The notes below the pieces were generated by a model. That model saw only the letters and a list, made by a program, of their open reading frames with translations. It was not told where the DNA came from and made no database searches. DNA of 64,000 nt, taken from positions 1-64,000 of the forward strand of contig UBJO01000018.1 in assembly GCA_900465665.1 (NCBI GenBank), read 5' to 3'. Positions 8,069-16,565 of this stretch are shown here, piece by piece; positions within the stretch are counted from its first letter, which is position 1; each line of letters starts with the position of its first letter. The stretch is from Hyphomicrobiales bacterium (GTDB lineage Bacteria > Pseudomonadota > Alphaproteobacteria > Rhizobiales > Rhizobiaceae). A program made the translations under genes and the position numbers.

Positions 8069-8832
8069 GCTTGGCTCCCAAGATAAGCTGTGCGTACCGC
8101 TGAATCTCTGCGGATCATTTCCGGTTCCCCCTCCGCGATTTTCTTACCCTGCACCATTACTGTAACGCGGTCAGATATCGAGAGGACTACACTCATATTG
8201 TGCTCAATGAGCAGCACTGCCATTTTTCTCTTCAAGTTGAGGATCAGTTCTTTCGTCGTACGAAGGTCATCTATGCCCATCCCCGCCAAAGGCTCGTCCA
8301 AACAGACCATTTTTGGTCTGCCTGCCAGTGCCATACCGATTTCGAGTGAGCGTTGCGCGCCGTGGGAGAGGTCCGCTGCGTTTACGTGTTGCTTCTCTTC
8401 AAGTGATACGTCCTGCATGATTGTTCTGACTTCATCATGTATTTCCCTGCGCGAACGGTGCGAACGCCAGAACACCCAACTCTCGGACAAATATCTTGCT
8501 TGCACAGCCAAGCGGATGTTTTCTTTTACCGAAAGCGCTGGGTAGAGATTTGTTACTTGAAATGACCGCGCCATGCCATGCTTTACCCGTCGGTGAGCGG
8601 GTATTCTGGTGATCGCGGCCCCATCAAAAATCACAGTTCCCGTGTTAGGGGGCCGGATTCCAGAGATCGCATTAAAGAGCGTAGTCTTTCCGGCACCGTT
8701 AGGGCCGATCAGTGAATGGATGGTGTTCGGCATGACTTTTAACGAAATCCCAGCAAGTGCGTGGAAGTCGCCGAAACTAACACCGATATTTTCGACAAGG
8801 AGAACAGGATAGTCATTCTTGGTCTCAGGCAC
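8065..8832 (-). CDS. livG: Branched-chain amino acid-type ABC transporter ATPase LivG
   Basis: A 255-residue ATPase with Walker A GPNGAGKTT, signature LSHGAQRSLEIGMAL (the atypical SHG form usual for LivG), Walker B MVCLDEPLAGM, and LLIEHNMSVV containing the switch His. GTG at 8832 is chosen over the ATG at 8913 because GGGGAGG precedes it and it gives the usual LivG length. It overlaps the livM stop by 8 bp. It pairs with LivF as the nucleotide-binding dimer on the inner membrane face. Confidence 0.92.
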   Translation of the reverse strand: MPETKNDYPVLLVENIGVSFGDFHALAGISLKVMPNTIHSLIGPNGAGKTTLFNAISGIRPPNTGTVIFDGAAITRIPAHRRVKHGMARSFQVTNLYPALSVKENIRLAVQARYLSESWVFWRSHRSRREIHDEVRTIMQDVSLEEKQHVNAADLSHGAQRSLEIGMALAGRPKMVCLDEPLAGMGIDDLRTTKELILNLKRKMAVLLIEHNMSVVLSISDRVTVMVQGKKIAEGEPEMIRRDSAVRTAYLGSQA

Positions 8833-9778
8833 GGTTTCCTCCCCTGCGGAACAGTGACCTAAGTCGCTCCCCCAAGCTCCACAGTCCGCCGGGAAGAAAC
8901 AGGACGATTGCAATCAGGAGGATCGCGATCAACGCCATCCAACGCGCCCATAGATCGGATAGAACCTCCGATACCAATGTGTAAAACCCAGCGCCCACAA
9001 TTGCGCCTATTGGCGATCCAACGCCCCCAATGATAGCCATCACAAGGAGCCTCTGGCTCATTTCGATCTCAATGTCATTTGGCGGCACAAATCCCAGAAA
9101 GACGGCGTGAAGTCCGCCCGCAAGGCCTGCGATGCCACCCGCAAACGCAAAACAAGCGATCTTGTATCGCCTGACATCGTAGCCCAAGGCCGATGACCTG
9201 CTTTCGTTCGCTTTGATCGCTATCAGAACGCTCCCCAACGGAGAATCGATCAATCGCTGGACAGCTAAATAAGTGAGAAATAGAGCGCTCGCAGCCAAGG
9301 CATAGAACGCCGGCGCAGACGCAATGACCCAGCCTACGAATTCAAGTTTGCGCGGTATGCCGGTTAAGCCGTTCTCGCCACCGGTAAAGTCCTTCAATGA
9401 GAGCATTGCGAAATACCCCATCTGTGCAACTGCCAGTGTTAGCATGACAAAATAGACGCCCTGCCGCCTGACAATGACGAACCCCACGATTGAGGCGAGG
9501 CCAGCACCGCCGAAAATTGCGACGACGAGCGCGGGAAGCATTCCCAATCCGGAGTGCAGAAGCATCAATCCAGCAGCATACGCACCAACGCCCATAAAAA
9601 GTCCTTGGCCGAATGAGAGCAATCCGGCAGTGCCAAGGAGGAGCGTGACCGACAGCGTCCCGATTGAAAAAATTACGAGCTGAGTAGCGAGCGTGACGGG
9701 TGCGATGAACGGAAGTCCCACCAAGAAGATCGCTACGAGCAATGATGTGCCGTCGGGAAATCTACCTGTGCCTGACAT
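8825..9778 (-). CDS. livM: Branched-chain amino acid-type ABC permease LivM
   Basis: A 317-residue inner-membrane permease with about eight to ten hydrophobic helices. The family coupling region RLIDSPLGSVLIAIKANESRS/ALGYDVRRYK lies in the middle and GGVGSPIGAIVGAG near the end. ATG at 9778 has GGAGA upstream and starts 1 bp after the livH stop. It forms the transmembrane channel with LivH. Confidence 0.92.
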   Translation of the reverse strand: MSGTGRFPDGTSLLVAIFLVGLPFIAPVTLATQLVIFSIGTLSVTLLLGTAGLLSFGQGLFMGVGAYAAGLMLLHSGLGMLPALVVAIFGGAGLASIVGFVIVRRQGVYFVMLTLAVAQMGYFAMLSLKDFTGGENGLTGIPRKLEFVGWVIASAPAFYALAASALFLTYLAVQRLIDSPLGSVLIAIKANESRSSALGYDVRRYKIACFAFAGGIAGLAGGLHAVFLGFVPPNDIEIEMSQRLLVMAIIGGVGSPIGAIVGAGFYTLVSEVLSDLWARWMALIAILLIAIVLFLPGGLWSLGERLRSLFRRGGNRA

Positions 9779-9779
9779 A

Positions 9780-10643
9780 TCAGGATCTCCCCATCAGTCC
9801 GGCGGGGCGTGTCAGTATGACTACGGCCATCGCGGCATATATCATAAGATGAGAGCCTTCAGGCCACAGGGTGCTCATCACTGACTGGATCAAGCCGATA
9901 AGGATGCCTCCAACAAGCGCGCCCGAGAGAGTTCCGAGACCGCCAACAACGATGACAACGAAAGCAATCCCAAGTGACTCGGCACTCATGAAAGGTTCCA
10001 CGCCCCGGATCGGCGCGGCGAGTACTCCAGCCATACCAGCCAGAGCTCCTCCCAATGCGAAAGTTAAGCTGAAAACGAGGTTAACATTGATGCCAAGCAG
10101 GCCGACCATCTCCGAGCTTTCGGAACCTGCACGGAGTATAGATCCAAGCTTGGTGCGCTCAATTGTAAACCATAGCAATAAAGCAATGGATGCTGCGACC
10201 GCGACCACGAAAAGCCTATATGCCGGATAAACGTATGGCCCGAGGAAAACGACACCCGCAAGGGCCTTCGGCGTCGGCACGTTCTGTCCAAGCGGGCCAT
10301 ATGCGATGATTATCACCTCCTGAATTAGCAATGCCAATCCAAAGGTAATCAAAATCTGAGCCTCATGGGGCAGACCGTACGTGTGCCGCAAGAGCGAGCG
10401 TTCGATGACCACAGCAAACAGAGCGACAATAAACGGCACCAAAAAAAGCGCGAGCCAGAAACTTCCGGTTAGTAACGTGCAGGAAAATGTCAGATAGGCT
10501 GCAATCAGATAGAACGCTCCGTGTGCAAAATTTACAAAACGCATCAATCCGAAAATGAGCGTCAGCCCTGCGGACAGCAAAAAATAGATCATTCCAATAC
10601 CGATGCCATTCAGTAGTTGAAATATGAAGAGTTGCAGCGACAT
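9780..10643 (-). CDS. livH: Branched-chain amino acid-type ABC permease LivH
   Basis: A 287-residue inner-membrane permease. The N-terminus QLLNGIGIGMIYFLLSAGLT followed by FGLMRFVNFAHGAFY is the LivH hallmark. GGLGTLSGALVGGILIG near the C-terminus is also conserved. The ribosome site of ATG 10643 is weak. The gene lies 81 bp after the binding-protein gene with a GC-rich hairpin between them, which may set the usual excess of binding protein over permease. Confidence 0.92.
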   Translation of the reverse strand: MSLQLFIFQLLNGIGIGMIYFLLSAGLTLIFGLMRFVNFAHGAFYLIAAYLTFSCTLLTGSFWLALFLVPFIVALFAVVIERSLLRHTYGLPHEAQILITFGLALLIQEVIIIAYGPLGQNVPTPKALAGVVFLGPYVYPAYRLFVVAVAASIALLLWFTIERTKLGSILRAGSESSEMVGLLGINVNLVFSLTFALGGALAGMAGVLAAPIRGVEPFMSAESLGIAFVVIVVGGLGTLSGALVGGILIGLIQSVMSTLWPEGSHLMIYAAMAVVILTRPAGLMGRS

Positions 10644-10674
10644 CGTTCTAAGCCAATCAAGCCCGAGGTTGAAC

Positions 10675-10693
10675 CCGGCCCTTCACGGGCCGG
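10675..10693 (-). terminator. Intra-operon hairpin after binding-protein gene
   Basis: CCGGCCC-TTCAC-GGGCCGG forms a 7-bp GC-only stem with a five-base loop, between the stop of the binding protein and livH. No U-tract follows on the minus strand. It is therefore more likely an mRNA-stabilising or attenuating hairpin than a full terminator. Confidence 0.5.
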
Positions 10694-10724
10694 AAAGCGA
10701 TGCTTGTGCGCGAATGCAGACGGG

Positions 10725-11933
10725 TCAGCCCATCTTGCAGCCGGTCTTATCCGGCGGAAGAAACGCCTTTGTCGCTGCGACAACATCGGCGAAATCGTTG
10801 GGATCCTTCATCGCTGCTTTTGCTTTCCCAACCAGCAGATAGTAGTCCTTTATAACCTGATGATCTTGTGCGCGAACCTCTTCCTCACCGGTCGGCCCCT
10901 GGTACTTTAAGCCTTCCAGAGCCTTGATTACCGCAGGCACATCAGTTGTACCGGCCTTTTTGAACCCTTCGACGAGCAGTTGGGCGATCGCGAAGCCCCC
11001 CGCGTGAAGGTAGGTCGGCACGTCACCGGTTTTCGCCTTGACAGTCTCGGCGACCACACGGCCTCCCGGGGTGTCGATCCCGTGCCAGAAATTGCATCCA
11101 AAATAGATGTCCTCGCAATTCTCGGGGCCAAGAGCTCGAAATTGGTCGAGACCCGTTGACCAAACTGCCAATATCTTTGTGTTGCTTTTCATCCCGTAAC
11201 TGATCGCTTGGCGAATGACGTCCAACGTCTGGTTTCCGAAATTGCAGAGTACTAGTACGTCGGGTTGCGCCGCCATAGCAGTCGCTATGTAGCCCGAATA
11301 CTCCCGATCTGAGATCGAATGGTAACTGTTGCCAACGTGATTCAGGTTTTTCTCTTCCAAAACCTGTTTAACGTTTGTGAGCAAGCTTTCGCCGAAGACG
11401 TACTGGCCCGTGATTGTGTACCAATTCTTCGCATCCGGAAATTTCTCGATCAGCGGACGAACCGTTGCATTCACAGCACTGTAGCTAGCGACAGGCCACC
11501 GGAAGTTCGACTTGTTACAGTCTTTCCCGGTTGACTCATCTGCACCCGCGATATGGATGTAAATGCCTTCGTTCGCATAGACCTCCTTCTGGACCGCGAG
11601 GCCAATGGCGGAGTTGGTGCACCCGATAAAGTGCTTTACTCCTCTTTGAGTCATTGCTTCCTGGACCTTGCGCACCGCCTCACCGGGATCGCCGCGGTCA
11701 TCCATGAGATTATAATTCAATTTTTTGCCAGCAGCAGTCCCGTACATCTCTAGTGCCCAGCGGCTACCGTCGTTCAAAAGCGAACCGACATTGGCGAATG
11801 TTCCGGACATTGAGTAGATGCCGGCGATCTCAATTGCATCCTCAGCCGACCGCGCGGCACGGAGGAGTGAAGGCGAAGTGAGTGCGATCGGAGTCATCGC
11901 AATCGATTTCAATAGCATGCGACGTTTCATCAT
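10725..11933 (-). CDS. LIV-type ABC transporter substrate-binding protein
   Basis: A 402-residue periplasmic receptor of the type-1 fold (LivJ/AmiC/UrtA-like). The N-terminus MMKRRMLLKSIAMTPIALTS has a Tat-like KRRMLLK motif and a hydrophobic stretch, with cleavage probably near AARSA. The mature protein starts AIEIAGIYSMSGTFANVG, the usual first strand. ATG at 11933 has AAGGGGA upstream; the track's longer form from 11984 lacks such a site. It lies 83 bp after hyuB and before livH, so its ligand is probably the HyuAB substrate, such as a hydantoin, lactam or oxoproline-like compound. Confidence 0.9.
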   Translation of the reverse strand: MMKRRMLLKSIAMTPIALTSPSLLRAARSAEDAIEIAGIYSMSGTFANVGSLLNDGSRWALEMYGTAAGKKLNYNLMDDRGDPGEAVRKVQEAMTQRGVKHFIGCTNSAIGLAVQKEVYANEGIYIHIAGADESTGKDCNKSNFRWPVASYSAVNATVRPLIEKFPDAKNWYTITGQYVFGESLLTNVKQVLEEKNLNHVGNSYHSISDREYSGYIATAMAAQPDVLVLCNFGNQTLDVIRQAISYGMKSNTKILAVWSTGLDQFRALGPENCEDIYFGCNFWHGIDTPGGRVVAETVKAKTGDVPTYLHAGGFAIAQLLVEGFKKAGTTDVPAVIKALEGLKYQGPTGEEEVRAQDHQVIKDYYLLVGKAKAAMKDPNDFADVVAATKAFLPPDKTGCKMG

Positions 11934-12016
11934 CGAAGTTCCCCTTTTATTGATTGATGATTGTCTGCCGGTCAGGCCTTCCAAATTATTCCGCTATCGT
12001 TGATCACTCTCAAAAA

Positions 12017-13693
12017 TCAAATACCGTGCTCGATCCAGGTCCGCGCGTTTTCGCGAGAAATAAACCCGTCTTCCAGATCGTTCATTATCGCAACTCGTGG
12101 CCGCTTCCCGGGATTGCCGTAGCCTCCGCCACCTCCCACGCCAAGCGTAACAACGTCCCCTTGTTCGAGGTCAAAGGCGTCCTTAGAGCGAAGGTTGATT
12201 ATCTCACCTCTACGAGCCACACGGCAGAAGCCCGTGGCGCCTTCGCCTCCACCGAACAGCCCCTCCGCCGATCTACGAAACCGGTCGCTGTAAAGCGAAA
12301 CGCGCACGTTATCTTTCAGAACCTCGAAGCTTCTGGTGAAACCTAGTCCGCCACGGTGAAGTCCTTGACCGCCGCTATCCGATCTGAGCGAGTAGTCGAT
12401 TACACGGAAAAATGGAAAGTCCTGATCCAACGCTTCGATTGGGGTGTTTGAGCAATTCGATAGTGGGTTGTCGACAGCATCGCATCCATCGGTATCGTTT
12501 GCCGCACCGAAGCCCCCGCCAAAAACCTCGAGATAGACCGACCAACCACTCTCGCCGAGGTAGGACAGGACGAACGATGTCGTGGTATCGAACCCGCACG
12601 AAATAACCTTTGTAGGTACCGCTTGGGAGAGCGCTTTCATTATCGCGTTCCAAGCACGTGAGCAGACCTCAAGACGCGCGCGCACCGGCGCTGGATGATT
12701 GGGGTTCAGGATGCTGCCTTTGGGCGCAGAGATCGTAATAGGCCTGAACGCGCCCCCGTTGAATGGGATATCGGGACTGGTCAACGCTGCTTTAAGGCAG
12801 CACAGGGCGGCCGATATCGTTGCGGCATACGGAGCATTCAGGTTCCTGCGAACCTGTGCGGCCGTGCCGTCGAAATCAATCTCAGCAGAGTCTCCCTTGA
12901 TCGTGACCTTGGCCCTGATTGCCAGTGGCTCCTCGCCGATCCCGTCGTCATCGATGGCGTCTACACCAATGTAAACGCCATCAGGGATTTCTCTCAAAGC
13001 CGCACGCATGCGCGCTTCTGAGTAATCCAGCAAAGCAGCCATCACATCGACAATCTTGCTGTAGCCATAACGGTTGGCAAGCTCACCGACCCGTTGAGCG
13101 CCTATCGCGTTTGCCGCAATCTGCGCATCAAAATCGCCCATTGTCTGGTGGGGAACTCGGACGTTTGCCCGGATGAGCCTTTCAAACGCACCGCCGTGCC
13201 AGTCCTTTTCCATATTGAGCTTCAACGGGGGGAGTATAAGACCTTCTGCATAAATGTCAGGTGCAGCGATATTTAGACCGGGGTCACCGCCGGAGATATC
13301 CAAATGGTGTGCGACGGACGCCGAGAACCCAATGATCTTTCCTTCGACAAAAATAGGATGAAAGAGGAAGATGTCTTGGAGGTGTTGGCCGCCTGAGTAC
13401 GGATCGTTTATGATGAAGAAGTCGCCTGGCGTGAGCGTGTCGTTCGGATATAGCTCGGAGCAGGTCCGGAAGACATGACCAATCGTTCCGAGCTGTATCG
13501 GAATAAGCTCAGCCTGTGCGATCGTGTTACCGTGCGCATCAAGTAGGGCGGCCGATCCGTCTCTCGCTTCTCGAAGCACGGTTGAATATGCGGAGCGTAT
13601 CAACTTCGCACCCATCTCCCGCGCAGCGGCAATCAGCGACTGGCTTATAATGGCGTAGTCAACGGGGTCGAGCGTCTCTTGGGGCTTGGACAT
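12017..13693 (-). CDS. hyuB: Hydantoinase B/oxoprolinase family protein (pair 1)
   Basis: A 558-residue HyuB-type subunit. With HyuA it forms the cytoplasmic ATP-dependent cyclic amidohydrolase (N-methylhydantoinase, 5-oxoprolinase, caprolactamase) or related carboxylase complex. Conserved blocks are LIRSAYSTVLREARDGS near residue 33, GDFFIINDPYSGGQHLQD near 95, SASVAHHLDISGGDPG near 125 and GVGGGGGYGNP near the C-terminus. ATG at 13693 has GGAAGG upstream; a TTG at 13702 overlapping the hyuA stop is the alternative. It is shorter than hyuB pairs 2 and 3 because it lacks their C-terminal extension of about 100 residues. Confidence 0.92.
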   Translation of the reverse strand: MSKPQETLDPVDYAIISQSLIAAAREMGAKLIRSAYSTVLREARDGSAALLDAHGNTIAQAELIPIQLGTIGHVFRTCSELYPNDTLTPGDFFIINDPYSGGQHLQDIFLFHPIFVEGKIIGFSASVAHHLDISGGDPGLNIAAPDIYAEGLILPPLKLNMEKDWHGGAFERLIRANVRVPHQTMGDFDAQIAANAIGAQRVGELANRYGYSKIVDVMAALLDYSEARMRAALREIPDGVYIGVDAIDDDGIGEEPLAIRAKVTIKGDSAEIDFDGTAAQVRRNLNAPYAATISAALCCLKAALTSPDIPFNGGAFRPITISAPKGSILNPNHPAPVRARLEVCSRAWNAIMKALSQAVPTKVISCGFDTTTSFVLSYLGESGWSVYLEVFGGGFGAANDTDGCDAVDNPLSNCSNTPIEALDQDFPFFRVIDYSLRSDSGGQGLHRGGLGFTRSFEVLKDNVRVSLYSDRFRRSAEGLFGGGEGATGFCRVARRGEIINLRSKDAFDLEQGDVVTLGVGGGGGYGNPGKRPRVAIMNDLEDGFISRENARTWIEHGI

Positions 13694-13698
13694 TTGCT

Positions 13699-15711
13699 TC
13701 AAACCTTCCTCATAATGATATTACCGGGCTCATCGCGCTCAGCGACCCAACCGGGAGCCACCCACAGAGTAGAACTATAACCTTCGATCATCGCAGGCCC
13801 GGTGATGGAATCCCCCGCGACCAGAGAATCTGCGCGAATGAGTCTTGCAGTAACTGAACCGCCATTGGTCCAAACTTCGCTCTCGCCGGAGCTTTCCGTC
13901 CCGGAAGAACGTTCTCGGAAATCAGGTAGTTTTTCGAGTTTACGACGAACGCCGAAGCGGAGTCCGACGATCTCAACTTTCCGCCCCGGCTCTCCGCCGT
14001 GAAGATAAATTCGCCTGTGCGCCGAAGAAAATTCATTCGCAAGATCTGAGGCCCGAAGTCCCGCTAATCGCGCTGGATCCAGCTCCACTGGAATTTCGAA
14101 GGCCTGTCCAACGAACCTCATGTCGACTGTCAGCTCATAAGAAAGCGCACCGTCTAGGCCCATTGCTTTGAAATCGCGTTCCGCCTTCTGGCGAAACATC
14201 GTGAATTCATGAAATACGACTGCTATGGATTGTTCTTCCAGCGGCATACGATGTGTCGAGCTCGAAACCTTGAAGTAATCTGCCGCCAGAAGGCCGAAAG
14301 CCGAAATCACGCCAGGATTCGGGGGAACTATAACTTCGCGGCAACCTAGTTCCTCCGCAATTTCGGCGGCGAGCAGCGGACCAGCTCCGCCGAATGGCAG
14401 CAAGGCGTAGTCCCGAGGATCACGACCTCGCTCGGTGGACACGAGCTGCACTGCGCGAACGATGTTCGCCACTGCAAGCCTCATAGCGGCGGAAGCGGCG
14501 TCTCTGATCGACATGCCGAGCCTGCTTGCAACCTCTTCGAAAGCGCGATGAGCACTGTCTACATCCAGTGGCATTGCTCCCCCAAGGAATGCTTCTGGTC
14601 TTATAGTGCCGCGTACAACATGCGCGTCGGTTACGGTGGGCAGAGTACCTCCTCGTCCGTAGCAAGCCGGGCCAGGAGACGCTCCTGAACTCTGTGGACC
14701 AACACGGAGCATGCCGCCGTCATCGATCCAAACTATAGAGCCGCCTCCGGCACCAACAGTCGCGATATCGAGAACGGGTGTACGGATGGGGAGGCCGTCA
14801 ACCTCTGTTTCTGGCGAAGACGATGGAACACCGTCGACAATAAGGCAAACGTCGGTAGAGGTCCCGCCCATGTCGAACGTTATCAGATCTCTCCGGTTAG
14901 ACCGCGCACCTTGCCCAATTGCTCCTACAACGCCTGCGGCAGGGCCGCTGAACAAAGCGGTGATTGAATTGCTTCGCATCGCGATCGATGGGAGCCTACC
15001 ACCGTTCGATTGCATCACGCTGAAACCACCTACAAAGCCTGCGGCTGCTAGCGTTTCTTCAAAGCGCGCCAGATATCTGTCTATGACCGGCTGTACATAG
15101 GCAGAAAGTACCGTGGTCGTAGAGCGCTCGTATTCGCGAAACTCTCGCGCGATCTCATGGGAACACGCGACCTGAACTTGCGGAAGATGCTTTCCTATAA
15201 GTTCCTTTACTCTCGCCTCATGGGCCGGCGCTTGATAAGCCGACAGTAGGCATATAGCAACGGCTTGGTAATTGCCTTCCGCGATCTGGGGGATCAGCTC
15301 ATGAACCACCCTGCTCTCATCCAACGGAAGGACGATCTCGCCCCGTGCGTCTAGGCGTTCGGCTACTTCGAAGCAGTCCTTCCGCCGAAGAGGAGGAGCG
15401 GGCTTCTTGTAACGTAGATCGTAGATATTCCTACGGTCGTGTCGTTGAAAGAAGAGAAGGTCTCGAAATCCCTCGGTAGTCACAAACGCGACATTTGCTC
15501 CTTTTCTTTCGAGAATCGCATTTGTTGCCACTGTTGACCCGTGGACAAGGTCAACCACATTTTTAGGTTCGATCCCAGCAGCTTTTAGCGCGCTAAACGC
15601 GCCGATGTCGGGACTATGCGGCGTACTTGCCACCTTAACTACCTCGACCCGATCTCCGTCGACCGCCACAAGGTCAGTAAACGTCCCCCCAACTTCAATG
15701 CCAACCCGCAT
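13699..15711 (-). CDS. hyuA: Hydantoinase A/oxoprolinase family protein (pair 1)
   Basis: A 670-residue HyuA subunit with an actin/hexokinase-like ATP-binding fold. MRVGIEVGGTFTDLVAVDG is the phosphate-1 loop, HGSTVATNAILERKG the conserved N-domain motif, FDMGGTSTDVCLI the phosphate-2 loop (about 280) and LLPFGGAGPLLAAEIA the adenosine motif. It phosphorylates or activates the cyclic amide so that HyuB can hydrolyse it. ATG at 15711 has GGGAG at good spacing; the frame to 15777 would run through a perfect palindrome and is rejected. First gene of the liv-associated operon. The enzyme is clearly diverged from the A subunits of pairs 2 and 3, which resemble each other. Confidence 0.92.
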   Translation of the reverse strand: MRVGIEVGGTFTDLVAVDGDRVEVVKVASTPHSPDIGAFSALKAAGIEPKNVVDLVHGSTVATNAILERKGANVAFVTTEGFRDLLFFQRHDRRNIYDLRYKKPAPPLRRKDCFEVAERLDARGEIVLPLDESRVVHELIPQIAEGNYQAVAICLLSAYQAPAHEARVKELIGKHLPQVQVACSHEIAREFREYERSTTTVLSAYVQPVIDRYLARFEETLAAAGFVGGFSVMQSNGGRLPSIAMRSNSITALFSGPAAGVVGAIGQGARSNRRDLITFDMGGTSTDVCLIVDGVPSSSPETEVDGLPIRTPVLDIATVGAGGGSIVWIDDGGMLRVGPQSSGASPGPACYGRGGTLPTVTDAHVVRGTIRPEAFLGGAMPLDVDSAHRAFEEVASRLGMSIRDAASAAMRLAVANIVRAVQLVSTERGRDPRDYALLPFGGAGPLLAAEIAEELGCREVIVPPNPGVISAFGLLAADYFKVSSSTHRMPLEEQSIAVVFHEFTMFRQKAERDFKAMGLDGALSYELTVDMRFVGQAFEIPVELDPARLAGLRASDLANEFSSAHRRIYLHGGEPGRKVEIVGLRFGVRRKLEKLPDFRERSSGTESSGESEVWTNGGSVTARLIRADSLVAGDSITGPAMIEGYSSTLWVAPGWVAERDEPGNIIMRKV

Positions 15712-15722
15712 GGATAATCTCC

Positions 15723-15736
15723 CTCGAAATTTCGAG
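15723..15736. promoter_or_regulatory. Candidate operator, 14-bp perfect palindrome
   Basis: CTCGAAATTTCGAG lies 12-25 bp before the hyuA start codon, touching its ribosome site. It is in the divergent region shared with the XRE-cupin gene, so it is a natural candidate for that regulator's site. A further AT-rich palindrome ATAGATCTAT is at 15781-15790. Confidence 0.5.
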
Positions 15737-15852
15737 CATGGAAACATGACATCACATATTTTGCAACAGCACTTCAATTTATAGATCTATTTTTTATCTA
15801 ATTGCGTCGGAGACCAATGTTTTATACAAGCAGTGACATTTCGGAGATCTCG

Positions 15853-16446
15853 ATGTCAGACCAGCTTCAACCTTCAAAATCGGCAAATGACGCTGATGAT
15901 AGCGTCGGTCGCAAGCTCAGATTGCGGCGAACGATCCGAGGTCTTTCGCTACAGGAGGTCGCCGACAAAGCCGAAATATCGGTCAGTCTTCTCAGTCAGA
16001 TCGAACGGGGAGTCGCTACACCGTCGCTACGATCGCTTCGACTAATATGCTCTGCACTTAAAATGCCGGTCGGTTGGCTATTTGATGTGCCCGAAGGAGA
16101 AAATGACGATATCATCGTTCGGTCCTCAGCACGGCGCTTGTTGAACCTATCGAGTAACGCCATGACAAAGGAGATGCTGTCACCTGACGCGATACCCGGC
16201 ATTCAGATGCTGAAGATCATCATTCAACCTGGTGGTAGTTCAGGACAGCAGCCATACAGCAACGATAGCGGATCGAAGTGTGGTGTCGTTATCGCCGGGC
16301 AACTGGGCCTCGACGTAGCGGGCCAAGAACACATACTGGACGCAGGCGACAGTTTTGCTTTTGCCGCGACTAAGCTCCACCGCTTCTGGTGTGCAGGCGA
16401 CCAGCCCGTCGAGATAATATGGGTGGTGACACCGGCTATCTATTGA
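15853..16446 (+). CDS. XRE family regulator with cupin domain
   Basis: A 197-residue regulator. The helix-turn-helix spans about residues 20-75 (LRLRRTIRGLSLQEVADKAE then SVSLLSQIERGVATPSLRSL). A C-terminal small-molecule-sensing cupin (about 110-195) ends in GDSFAFAATKLHRFWCAGDQ and WVVTPAIY. Such PuuR-like regulators often control amine or amino-acid catabolism by binding the pathway substrate. The start at 15853 has GGAG six bases upstream; ATG at 15817 is a possible longer start with tighter spacing. It diverges from hyuA pair 1. A second protein of the same architecture lies at 28479. Confidence 0.88.
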   Translation: MSDQLQPSKSANDADDSVGRKLRLRRTIRGLSLQEVADKAEISVSLLSQIERGVATPSLRSLRLICSALKMPVGWLFDVPEGENDDIIVRSSARRLLNLSSNAMTKEMLSPDAIPGIQMLKIIIQPGGSSGQQPYSNDSGSKCGVVIAGQLGLDVAGQEHILDAGDSFAFAATKLHRFWCAGDQPVEIIWVVTPAIY

Positions 16447-16487
16447 TCGAAGTCAATCAGAAACAATCGGAACTGTCACAAGTCGGA

Positions 16488-16513
16488 GGCGACCTCCTGC
16501 GTTAGATGTCGCC
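16488..16513 (+). terminator. Possible terminator after XRE-cupin gene
   Basis: GGCGAC (16488-16493) pairs with GTCGCC (16508-16513) across a 14-base loop, followed by CCCGTTTT. It lies 40 bp after the stop at 16446 and between two convergent genes. The stem is short and the T-run weak. Confidence 0.35.
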
Positions 16514-16565
16514 CCCGTTTTGGATAAGCGGGTTTGGTGCTGATTTCACGTTAACCGATAGCGAA

